From Oncomelania hupensis (taxonomy: Eukaryota; Mollusca; Gastropoda; Littorinimorpha; Pomatiopsidae), in contig CM072515.1 of the NCBI GenBank assembly GCA_036898135.1, positions 47,521,645 to 47,585,644 of the forward strand: a stretch of DNA of 64,000 nt. Reading direction: 5' to 3'. Both the position numbers and the translations under genes were made by a program. Shown in pieces: positions 22,854 to 34,600 of this stretch (position 1 is its first letter; every line of letters begins with the position of its first letter). Under the pieces are notes generated by a model, which did no database searches, was not told where the DNA came from, and saw nothing but the letters and a program-made list of their open reading frames with translations.

Positions 22854-23099
22854 TGTATTTCAGACCATAAAGAAGGACAAAAATGGAGAAGTTGGAGGGG
22901 AAGGAGGAAGAGGAGGATTAAGAAGATACTATTCCCGGATGTTAAAGATACTGACGGTCATGTACTAGGTGGACGAGTGCCAATTACATAAAAACGACCA
23001 CCGAGGCGTTAGACGACGTGCCTAAGAATGCAACCTGGCTTTGCCTTCAGCAGCTTTTGATTCGAAAAAGTGTTATATAAAAACGATAAAATAAAATAC

Positions 23100-23690
23100 A
23101 ATAAAAGGTGACGTCATCATGATTACATCAATCGACTTGCATAAGTTTTCTTTTACGTTGGAGGCACTTTTAAAAGTCTAAGTATATACCAAACTTGAAC
23201 CAAATCCTTCCAGTACTTTGGAAGAAAACGGGATTTTTTTAAATGACGTCACCATGATGACGTCACACAATGACGTCACTCAGTGTATTATAGTTTCGTT
23301 TAAGGCTCAAGGCATCTGTACACTGTAATTAGATACTAAGTTAACAATAACAACAACAACAACAAAAAGTAAAGTTTATTCTATTTAAAAATGACGTCAC
23401 GATGATTACGTCACTCATTTGTCGCCAGTTTGGTTTTTACCTTGGAGGCACAAGTACGTACCAAGCTTGAACCAAACCCCTCCAGTAGTCTTGGAGAAAA
23501 TAGGATTAGAACAAAACGCAACAAATGATGACGCCATCATGATGACTTCATACGATATGCATACTTTTTTGTCATCTGGCAGGGTTCACTAATTCCTAAC
23601 TAAATACCAAATTTTAAAGACATCCTTACATTAGTTTCAGAGAAAAGTGAGCAAATGTCACCTTCGGAGGACGGACGGACGGACGGACAA
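23100..23690. repeat. Dispersed repeat with TGACGTCA palindromes and ACGG tail
   Basis: About three diverged copies of a ~140-bp unit (a GACGTCATCATGATTAC-type start, then GGAGGCACTTTTA and ACCAAACTTGAACCAAA-like parts). It contains five exact TGACGTCA motifs (23109, 23244, 23258, 23271, 23392) and ends in an ACGGACGGACGG tract near 23672. No coding frame. Confidence 0.7.
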
Positions 23691-23929
23691 AGCCCACAAC
23701 AATGGCTCCAGGGCTGAGCTTAAAGCTCGGGAACTAACAACAGCAACACCATGCACTTCGTCTTGTATTTGTGAGACATGCTATGACCCAATGACAGGTG
23801 GAATGATGCTATTTTGCTTTGGCGCTTCTCATACGGCCCAAGTTTGGTCATGTACCGAGGTATGAAACCCCCAGTGGTGAAATTGCATACCTCTGTCGCC
23901 ACCATGCCAAGCTGCATGGATACATGGAT

Positions 23930-23931
<2 letters not shown>

Positions 23932-23990
<59 letters not shown>

Positions 23991-24087
23991 ATGTGTGTGT
24001 GTGTGGGTGTGTGTGTGTGTGATAAAGAGACAGAGAAAGTGTGTGAACGTAGACCCGTTAGGGAGCGAGAATGAAAGTTAATGTGTT

Positions 24088-24125
<38 letters not shown>
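23932..24125. repeat. (GA)n and (TG)n microsatellites
   Basis: GA at 23932-23988, TG at 23993-24021 and 24090-24125. Confidence 0.9.
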
Positions 24126-24126
<1 letters not shown>

Positions 24127-24389
24127 TTGTGGTTGTGTGTGTATGCAAGCGTGTGAGAGAAGAGAGAGAGAGAGCGATGGGGAGACAGAGGGAGAGAAAG
24201 AGAGATTAGTCACACATTCATGCAGAGAGTAATAAATACACTACACTTTCAAATACACACTAACAGTAGCAAATACATGCGCACCCGCACAAACAAGCAA
24301 GCGCAATGAAGGGCAGTTCATTTTAGCGGGACTTTCACGAACAGGACCAATGAGTACAGAATTAATATAATTTGTTAGCCTTACTCACT

Positions 24390-24889
24390 NNNNNNNNNNN
24401 NNNNNNNNNNNNNNNNNNNNNNNNNNNNNNNNNNNNNNNNNNNNNNNNNNNNNNNNNNNNNNNNNNNNNNNNNNNNNNNNNNNNNNNNNNNNNNNNNNNN
24501 NNNNNNNNNNNNNNNNNNNNNNNNNNNNNNNNNNNNNNNNNNNNNNNNNNNNNNNNNNNNNNNNNNNNNNNNNNNNNNNNNNNNNNNNNNNNNNNNNNNN
24601 NNNNNNNNNNNNNNNNNNNNNNNNNNNNNNNNNNNNNNNNNNNNNNNNNNNNNNNNNNNNNNNNNNNNNNNNNNNNNNNNNNNNNNNNNNNNNNNNNNNN
24701 NNNNNNNNNNNNNNNNNNNNNNNNNNNNNNNNNNNNNNNNNNNNNNNNNNNNNNNNNNNNNNNNNNNNNNNNNNNNNNNNNNNNNNNNNNNNNNNNNNNN
24801 NNNNNNNNNNNNNNNNNNNNNNNNNNNNNNNNNNNNNNNNNNNNNNNNNNNNNNNNNNNNNNNNNNNNNNNNNNNNNNNNNNNNNNNNN
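24390..24889. other. Assembly gap (500 N)
   Basis: Exactly 500 unknown bases, a typical fixed-size scaffold gap. The true length is unknown. Confidence 0.99.
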
Positions 24890-25320
24890 AACTTGTCGGC
24901 GTCATCGGCCGATCTTTGCCGATTGTCTTATCACGTTGGGCCGCCTGCACATTTTAGTCGCTATAAGGTAGACAATCCCATATCGAGTGTCAACAAGATA
25001 TGATCAAAATAAAATTAACTCCCTTCGTATTCAGTGCGAACATTTTTACCGATTTTTTTTTGTCAAATCATAATAAAGATTGAAAAATATGTCATTGTGA
25101 AGAGTTTTATTCCTATAAATTGTTTACACTTGCGTTATCGCCTTCGATCACAGAAATTACAAAACTTTTAAAAAAATAATTATATCTGTACACGTGTGCG
25201 GTTCAGCAAATGACGCAATTTTCTTCTGGAGGTGACGAGTGGAAACGGAAAAAATCGGGTGTTTGATTTTTGAAATAGTAAGTTTTATATTAATATCTGA
25301 TTTGATACGGTAATACATAC

Positions 25321-27340
25321 ATGGAAGGAACAAATCAGTGCAACCTGTCATATCGTACGAAAAGAAGACGTATTGTAGAAAGGGTGCAGGAGCACATTAA
25401 TTGTTCTCTTAGATCTACTAATAATATAGGAATTAGATCTACTAATGCAGTCTTGGAAGATTCTTCTTGTTGTAGTACTGCTAACACTATCAGCAACACT
25501 TATACAGGCGACAGCGCTGAATGTAGTGCTGTTAAAGGAGATAATTATATTAGATTATCGTCTATTGATGTCGTGCTTGCTTGTGCAGATGCCACTGATC
25601 GTGTAAATACTAGCGTTAGGTGTACTTCGTCAGGTGAGGCTATAGCCTAATTTTGTGAGGGAATGTGACAGTGATACTGATAGTAACACTGACAGTGACA
25701 CGCTGATTGAGAATAAATCACACGCAAACTGTGAAGAAAATTTCACAACCCAGATTTCAGAATGGGCGAGTAGTCATGACATTTCTCACAGTGCTGTTTC
25801 AGATTTATTGTTTATTTTACGCCCTGCTCACCCTCATTTACCAAAAGATCCAAGAACTTTAATTCACACGCCAAGAACATATGCAATCAAATAAATTTAA
25901 ATTAAAGGTTCATATTTCCATTTTGGACTCTATACTCTTTTTAAAATTATAATTTTAAAGAACTATCCTCAGTTCAGCTCAACAGATAGTACAAGAATTC
26001 AAATAAATATTAATGGATTGCCCATGTTTCATAGTGCAACCAATCAGTTTTGGCCCAATCTCGGCAGAATTACCATTCTCGACGTCATCAGTGAACCATT
26101 TATCATTGAACTGTATTGTGGATCTTCAAAGCCAGCCTCTGTTAATCGTTTTCTTAAAGATTTTGGGGAGAATATATGCATCAGTTGGGGTCAGCTCGTT
26201 ACTCCCCCGTATCACTACTCCCCCGGCTCGTTACTCCCCCAGCTCGTTATTTTAAGAATGTAGGAATCGGAAAGTGATTTTTGTAGAGAAAAGGGTTAGG
26301 GCAAGGGTTAGGGATAGCTCTGCAACTAACCCTTACCCGAACCCTTTTCTAAAAAGTTTACCTAGTTCGTCTCCTAAAGGCGACGAAATAGGTCGAACTT
26401 TGTTCAAAATAACGAGCTGGGGGAGTAACGAGCCGGGGGAGTAGTGATACAGGGGGAGTAACGAGATGTTCCCCATCAGTTAGAGGCGCAGCCACTGACT
26501 GTTGAAAACATGCATGCGTCTGTTAAATTCATATTAAATGTTTTATATGTGATGCACCTGTTCGTGCATTTTGCAAGCAGGTTAAAGGGCATGCAGGATA
26601 GTTTGCGTGTGAGCATTGCACACAGGAAGGAGTGTGGTTAGGCAAGATGACATTCTCTGCGTCTAATGCTGAACATAGAACTGACCATGATTTTGCCACA
26701 CGACAGCAGCCACAACAGCACATTGGTGCCTCCCCACTTGAAACTTTATCCATTCGAATGGTAACACAGTTTCCACCTAAATACATGCACTGTATTTGTC
26801 TAGGTGTTGTTAGGCGACTCTTGATGTTTTGGAAAACGAAAGCCAATTAATTAAGCTTCTATTAAGTTTTCAAGACTACCAACCATCAGAATTTTTAATG
26901 GAAGTTTAGTCTCTTGATCATTAGATAGCTACAGAATTCCGCCAGTTTCTTCTGTATAGTGGCCATGTTGCGCTCAAAGGAATTTTATCAGAAGAAGTTT
27001 AAATTATTCCTACTTTTTACTGCTGTTTGTGAGTGTGCTGTCTTGCCTGTCCTGTGTAGGCCTACTGCCAGAGTCACGGTGACAATGCTGACCAACTCTG
27101 GTTATATTTTTTTTGCAACAAACATCAGTAGTGTATGGCATAAATTCTATTTCTTTCAATTTCTTTCAATTTTCACAACCTATTGCACCTTGCTGGGGCT
27201 ATAGACGCTTTTGTCCACTTGATCACTTTTCTGCTTTTCATTTTGAGAACTTTCTGGGAAAAATCAAGCGACTTTTGAGAAAACCAGGCAGCCCACTTCA
27301 GCAGGTAATTCGAAGGGTTTCTGAAAGCGACAGCTAGGTG
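25321..27340 (+). pseudogene. Decayed transposase-like gene
   Basis: Pieces in + orientation follow the order of a widespread animal transposase-like protein family, which I know by sequence pattern and tentatively relate to tnp2/CACTA transposases. From about 25750: ISHSAVSDLLFIL and LPKDPRTLIHTPR, then about 26018 GLPMFHSATNQFWP and ELYCGSSKP, then about 26545 CDAPVRAFCKQ and ACEHCTQEG, then 26755 MVTQFPPKYMHCICLGVVRR, then EFRQFLLYSGHVALKGIL near 26935, and FHFENFLGKIKRLLRKPGSP near 27230. Two in-frame stops lie near 25892, one near 26610, and frameshifts near 25645 and after the MITE at 26187-26473. So it is dead. It lies 1.1 kb upstream of an intact same-strand gene. Confidence 0.7.
26187..26473. 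mobile_element. Foldback MITE with 8-bp target duplication
   Basis: Arms of about 60 bp (CTCGTTACTCCCCC-type motifs, 26197-26256) are repeated inverted at about 26405-26466. The outer ends are GGGG and CCC, flanked by CATCAGTT at 26179-26186 and 26474-26481. An 8-bp duplication fits hAT-type mobilisation. It interrupts the transposase-like pseudogene. The core shares AATGTAGGAATCGGAAAGTG and CGACGAAATAGGTC with the MITE at 13877-14217. Confidence 0.83.
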
Positions 27341-27932
27341 GCAATACTGTCTAGAGTTTTGACCAAACACCACTTCTCACAATGTAATTTTTGGGGGGGT
27401 GGGGGTGGAGAGGTGGGGTGGGGACGGGGCGCTACGTTTATTAGTTTTTAAGATCTTCAACATTAAACATTTGCCATTTAAAATAATAGGAAGGGTGGGA
27501 GGGGGAGCCAACTTCGGCCTCAAAATCCCAACATCGGTATCCCAACTATATGAGCTGCTAATCTAAAATAACGAGCCACTGCCGCGAAAACGGCAAAATA
27601 CAAACCGCTCCCCGAAACCTCGTGCTACTTCCTGTTTGCTTTCTGAATGTTTTGTCGCTGCATCTGGACTCACAATTCCATTTTCGAGCAGAAAATGTGT
27701 CTGTTACACAAAGTAGATGAAGTTCGAAGGAAATCAGCATTTCCCAGGGCTCTGAAATGCAAAAACGCCGCGTGCGATCAAGCCAGTTCGAGATGTTGTG
27801 TCAGGCAAAGACATCCATAGACTAGTGAAAGTTCTCATGATGTGCTGCAAAATCTTGTAAAACCCACATTGTGACATTGTCAACAAAGGACACGCCCACT
27901 TCATATGGATGAAGAACAGAATGTTGTAGAGG

Positions 27933-28120
27933 ATAAAAAGATTGTTGATTCTGATGTTGACAGTTTTGATGATATGACAGTGCATTGTGAGCCTGCAGTG
28001 AATAGAATAGTAACATGACACTTCTAATAAAAAGATTGTTGATTCTGATGTTGACAGTTTTGATGATATGACAGTGCATTGTGAGCCTGCAGGGAATAGA
28101 ATAGTAACATGACACTTCTT
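27933..28120. repeat. 94-bp tandem duplication
   Basis: Two copies of a 94-bp segment (27933-28026 and 28027-28120) with a few differences, containing GATTCTGATGTTGACAG. It could encode an acidic peptide ending at TGA near 28018, but I see no other support for a gene. Confidence 0.85.
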
Positions 28121-28451
28121 GCTAAAAATATTAGTGTACAAGCTTAGCCAATACATGGACTGAATATATACACGTGTATATGAAATAATTAAGGAAAAGA
28201 TTGGAGGTGATCTACAAGAAGAGAGTCTGGATTTATTATAGGCTGCTAAATCTGCCAATAGCCAGATTAACCCAAACTCTGTATCCAGTCATGCATTAGT
28301 TTAAGTTTGATTCTTTCGGTATTTAATTAATCAAGTGACAAGGTTTAGTAATAGTGTATTCAATGGTGTTTTATGTCTCCTGCACCCAGCTCTTATGATT
28401 TGGTTTCTCTGGTAACTTCTGAACACAATTCTTTTGCCTAGACGCTAGAAG

Positions 28452-28641
28452 ATGTATGCAATTGTCAACTTCACCGATGAAAACGAAGTCGCAATTATCC
28501 CCACCAACTGGCGCAATGGCAATAGTTGCGCAGTGTGGCCGAACTACAAAAACTCCCAGAAAATAAACAAAGCTGTGAAAGAACGTCAAGAGCCGGATCC
28601 TTTATGGCACGCTTACCCTATCAGGGAACTCTTTGTCGATG
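28452..28641 (+). CDS. DUF4806-like gene, coding exon 1
   Basis: Starts at the first ATG after an in-frame TAG. Ends before GTGAGT, phase 1. Encodes residues 1-63, the start of the N-terminal module (CAVWPNYKNSQKINKAV). Confidence 0.83.
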
Positions 28642-31600
28642 GTGAGTTCAATTTTGCTTCAGATAAGGCCCACACCAAAAAAATTAATGTCTGTTTACGG
28701 TATCCCGACCAACCTTATATTTTTGGCCCGACCCTAAACTTATTTTGGGGATATCTGGAAAAAAAAGAAGAAATAAGCCAAAATAATCACACCCAATGTG
28801 AAAAGGGGTTTAGAAAAAGAAAAAAAAGTAAACCAACTGACCGACAATTTTTTTTCCTATGTTACCATAAACAGACTTTTTGTTGTTGTTGACCTAATGC
28901 ATCGCTTTGGTAATTACATTGTCATAACAGCAACATATTACTTAGTCTTGGTTTCTTTGTCTTTTTAGGAAACGTTTAAAGTGCAAGCAGCAAACATTAT
29001 ACTCACAACACATACACATGTAGGTATATAGGATTACGAGAAATGTTCAGCACCCTTAACCGTGTGGGTACAATCCAATCTGATCTAATCCATGTGCCTA
29101 AGGAGAGAGAAGTTATGTATTTAAATTTATGTACTCTTTCTAACAATCTCAGTGAATATTTTCGCTGGAAGTTATGTTTAGTTTGTCATTTTTATAACGG
29201 AATGTTTTAGTACCTTGCATTACATTACATTACATGGTTGTTGCTTTAGGTCCAGCAGCAGTACCTTGCAAGTTTATGAGGTTCCCGCAACATATAGACA
29301 CACACACTCACACTGTGTGACACATTTGTTTAGGAGAACAGTACATGTTTGTTTGTGCCTTTGGGGTTAAACAAATCCCACTTGAGAGCAATGTGTATGT
29401 GTTTGGTTCCACTTCCAGTAAATAATTGGCATTCCACTAGCAGTAGCAGCTGCCCTATCCAGCGCCTGAAATTTTGGGGTTTGTGCTAGAACTTGTTGGC
29501 CCAGTATGCTTTGTCTAGTGAAAAATTAAACCTGTGCTGCAACTTCTATTATGTGTTGCGCAAGAAAGATGTCTAAGCAGCAATGCACCCTGACTTGATC
29601 ATGTACCTGTGATTGAGGGAAAGTTAAACATCTTTATCATTAGTACAAAATGTATATAAATGTATATGTATAGTCATATTATGCTATATAAGATTAAAAA
29701 CCTCTATGCAATAATGCATAACTAACTTTTTTTTAACAGATGATTGGGACTATGTACGGCAACGTTTGAACAAGTCTCAGTACGAGTCTGACCTGCAAAC
29801 ATCTGGTGATGAGACACAGGATGATGTAAGACGACCAAAAAGGCGTAAAACCCGGTAAAATGATTCATTACTTAACTTATTGATTCATGTACCCAAAGTT
29901 TTCTTTTCAACACTTTGTATTACGAAATTGATAGAAAATCGCCCTAACAACTAAATTTAAATAATAGGTAAGGATAGAGAGATTAATTCGATTTTGTTCT
30001 ACACCAATTATAAGTTACACAGTATTTTATCTATAGGTGATTCAGCCCTGATGCTTGAATCTGTAAGTCAAATTCGTTTATCCACGCAACTTGTTCACTC
30101 AGCAACAAGACAGGAGTCATCGTATAAGGTTTTCCAACTTTATTCAGCAAACATCAATAACTGCATACAAGATCGCTTTTAGAAAATCACTACAAAGATC
30201 ATCCTTACAAGCAGACAATCGAGAAAACGTTAGAACGTTCCAACATGATCGAGTGACACAATAACACCCAATCAAAATAAAACTCGTCACCAGAACTATT
30301 CAATGCCTTGCATCATGTAATGTTTAGATTCGACCAGCTGTTACCCGTAAGGTCTAGAAGCATCGATCGATAAGAAACAAGTAATTCCATAAAATTCTCA
30401 ATATTGACCGACAAAAATTATTAACATTTTGCAAAACAAAATTGACAAAAGCTGACTTATTTATCATGTCCAAAAGATGGTTACAGTTTTGAAGAACATT
30501 CAGCCCAGAGACTTTGAATTGATAACTATTACTAATGGAGATCTTCAGCTGAATCGCATGGAATGATGATTCATCTAAATTTATCTAATTTTAAACATTT
30601 AGCACCTGGTTCCTCCTTCCCCGCCATAAATATTAAAAGGCAAATTCACCCTGGTTAGACCATGTTAATATGATTGTTATATAATGCCAACATCAGGATT
30701 GCATTAAAGCATATTTTTTGTGTATTCAAAATTGATGACACATTTTTACAGCACTTGTGCGTAAAACTTGTGCAAAACATCTGCTCAAAATCGCATCTGA
30801 ATATATTCATCACAATATTGGCACCAATATTTACACCATTTTTGATTGACAATACATAGACATCAAGCAATTTTAAAAGCTCTAAGCACGATCCATGTAA
30901 CCTTTTTTTTTTTTTAGTTTGGACTGACAATCTACTTTATTCAAGCCAGTTTACGCATGCTGATTGAATTATGAGACGGGTCAAACTCGTCTGTCTTACA
31001 TAGCACTATTGCATGACACTATCATCCTTTGTTCCAGAATTGATTGAATTTAGAATTAAGATCTGCAACAGATTTTCTGTCTTCAATGCAGCATGGCCTT
31101 AAAGTCCTATTTAATGCATTTATTTAATATTGTATTTTGTTTTAGGCCAGCCTTCTTGGATGATGAGCAGAATACTGATGAAGATATTGAACCTACTCCT
31201 TCTTCCTGTAAGATCTTATAAGATTTATAGTTTTTTAAGTTAAAATTTATACTTGAACTTTAGGGGTTGAATTGGATATATTGATATGTGTCACAAATAA
31301 AGGGGTTGGGGGGATGAGGGTTAGCACTTATTCCCCCGCACTGTGTTGCCTCCCTTGTATAGGCCAACGTTGCGGTGACATTCAAGGAAATAAGGCTGGG
31401 GGTTACTAGAGAATGAAAGACAGTCAAAAGGCCAGACGAGAAGAAGATGGGCTAAACTGGGAAATAATTCGAACAAAGGGAAGTCCAGTGGTTACAGTAT
31501 ATAACTAGTCAATTTTATTAAGTGGAAGTAGGTCGGCTGAGTTGAGTAATCTAAAGGATGAGTCACTGAATATTATCAATAATAGTTCGGAGTATCTTGG

Positions 31601-34600
31601 AGATATTCTGGGTGGGCGGCTTTGGGAATGCTAGGGCGATTGAGGACTGGTCTCATCACTGAGCAGGAGGATATCTGGATTGTTCGGGTGGCTTAGCCAG
31701 AATGTCTCGGAATTGTGGTGTGCTCGGGATAGGCACTTAGCTTGGTTATCGTAGGGGCGGCGGTTGTCTTAGGCTTCTGGATGGCGGCAAGACAAAGGGT
31801 CCAGAAGTTAGCTGGGTGGCCAATGCGGGGCACTGGGTCACCGTCTTGAGTAATCGGCTTGGTGATGCAATTCCAGTGGGGCGATGTAGTGGGTGCGATC
31901 TAGCCTACGTCGCTGGCTGATGGCGAAACTTCGTGGGGTGCGCTTCTCAGTGACGCCCTGGATGGTCAGGGTCGCACGCAGCGGGTCGTACGTCTTGTAG
32001 CCGGTATAGGGGCAGGTACAGGAGCCCGTATAGGAGCCCGTTCTTGACTAAGAACGGGTCGAATCACAAGAGTACTGCCGAGGCTCAGCGGTCACCGCGT
32101 GATGGGACGTGTCCGGGCAGTCAGTTGTGTATTCGGAGGCTGAAGGCTAGCGTCTGACCCAGAGGCTTGGCGAGGTGGGAGCTTTAGAGCGATTTCCCGA
32201 GGGGCGGGGCGTAGTCGGCTTAGCCGGCGAGCGTGGGAGTGATGACTGGACACAGCCAGCGTCAGGGGTGCATCGTCCGTTTGTCACAATATGTTTATAG
32301 AACTGTCTGATCGACAGTTAAAATTATTACTACTACATGTACTAGCATATATAAATAGATAAATATTGTTGATTATGTTTGTTAGAGAGTAGTGTCTATC
32401 TAGTTGTTCTTAAGGTTTTATTGAATTTAAAAAAAAAATTATAAATTTTTTTTGTTAGCAAATTTGCCTCAGTGTCACGAATATAAACATAATTTATGAA
32501 TATTTGTTTTGCATAGTGAAGCATTCAATAGCATTTATTTACCTTTCATCTGGTTCTATGTAGATGCAGGAAAAGCTTTGCAGAATGTTTTCTTTTGATT
32601 AATATTGTTGTAGCAATATCTATATTTCTGGAATTGTTTATCACCGAATGAAAGTTCCAATTTGATCTCGCGGCGAGCAGCCAGCCTCAGAATGATGTAG
32701 ATGATTCTATGACGTAACACAGTGTGTATTTTCTATGAGGATATGTTTTTTGATTGACTAATGATTAGACCTATACCATTCTGGATTGTTCTAAAGTTTT
32801 ATAGGCCACAATGTACTGTGTTATATATACAGTACTTGCCTGTGTGTGAGAGTTTTTGAAAGCAGTTGGTGCTGTTTGTCTTTTGCTGATTAAAGTTGCT
32901 GAGATTATACAACGACTCTGCCTTGTTTATGAGTAAACGGGCTGCGTGTATAAAAACTCTAATACAATTTACACAGATTCAAGCATCGGGGCTGGATCTA
33001 TATTTCACCTGTAACAATCAGTGGTCAGTTAAATAAAATAATAGTAGTTGTAATTTGTACCGATTATATATTTCATGTGACTGTCGCTGATGAAAGAATT
33101 GCCAACAACTGTAGTCACTATCAGGGACGATAATATGAGCTAAACAATTTACATATTGAGTTTAATATAATGTTCTCCCTGCAGATCACCGGTCTCAGAC
33201 TCCAACCCTGACCCAAAGAACTGCAATGCCACTACCAGTACCACCCCTGTTTACTGCACAGTCTATTCATTGCAGAGGTATGTTCTGTCATATGATTTTG
33301 ATGCTTATTCTTTTTTCGTATGCTTTTTCTTTTTCTTAATCCTTTATTTCCATTTTCACCTATCATGTAACAATATGATTTATGTTAAGACATCCATTTG
33401 ATTGATTAAGCTCATGGCTTTTTCGGTTCATATGTAAATCCAAATGACACTAACATGAACCAGAACTGTCAATAAGTATTGTAGGAAAAAATAAGTTTTA
33501 TTATTTCAACAGGTAAAGACTGATTCGCTCACCCTTATGTTCTAGAGTTACTCTGATTCCATACCTATCCTATCCTATCCTATCCTGTAACTCGGAGGTC
33601 GTAGGGGCACCACAGATGATCGTTTCACCAGCATACTCAGACCTGTGCACACTCAAAATGCTCATAAGTAGCAAACAAACCAAATTTCAGTAGTTTTTAA
33701 AAATTTTCAGTAGCAAGCTGTAACGACAGTTCAAGTAAAAAAATCTGAATTTCGGAATTGTAATTTTATTTTAATAAGTAATCCGTATTCTGCTCATGAA
33801 AATCGGAGAAAATCCGGAAAATCCGTAGATGTGCACAGGTCTGCATACTCCATCTCTCTCTGTCCTCAGCAACCCTGATGGCTTCGCCCAGTGTCAAAAC
33901 CAGTCCATTCTCGAATGTTGTCCTCCCACCTCTTTTTCTGTCTCCCTCTTCTTCTTCCCTCCTTGCACTGTGCCTTGCATGCTGGTCTTTGCAAGGCCTG
34001 ATGATCTGGTGATGTGGCCATACCATTGGAGTTTCCGTTTCTTCACCACTGTGAGCAGCTCATCGTGTTGCCCAATGGCTTGAGTCATGATGTGCTGGTT
34101 ATAGGAAATGCCTAGAAGTCTTCTGTAGCACCTCATATCCATGCTTTGTATTCTTCGTTGTGGATCTGCTGTGATGGTCCATGCTTTGCAAAAGTATAGG
34201 AAGATGGAGATGAGAAGAAAGCGCAGCACTAGCAGTCTTACATTGGAATGTAGACTGATCGTCCTGTCTTCCCAAATGGGTTTCAACCTTGCCAGGGCAG
34301 CAGTGGTTTGTGCGATCCTGGAGAGGACTTCCTGTCGGGACACATGGTCTGATACAATGGCTCGCTCCTAAATATTTGAAGCTACTGTGTTGAGGAATTG
34401 GCCTTGGACTTTGATGTCCGGGTTAATGCCATTGGTGTTGTTGGTCATCATTTTGGTCTTCTCTGCACTTATTTCCATCCCATAGCTCTTGAGGTGGTGT
34501 CGATCCTCTGTGCTAGCTGTTCTTGTTCTTCTCCAGCCAATCCACCAATTTCATCTGCAAAACGGAGGTTGGAGAATGCTCTATCCCCTATGATGACTGT

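Noticed and set aside
24372..24971. Frames spanning the N gap
   Set aside because: They consist of unknown residues; no evidence of coding.
27885..28020. Acidic peptide gene over the 94-bp duplication
   Set aside because: Short, duplicated with changes, no start context, no splice partner found.
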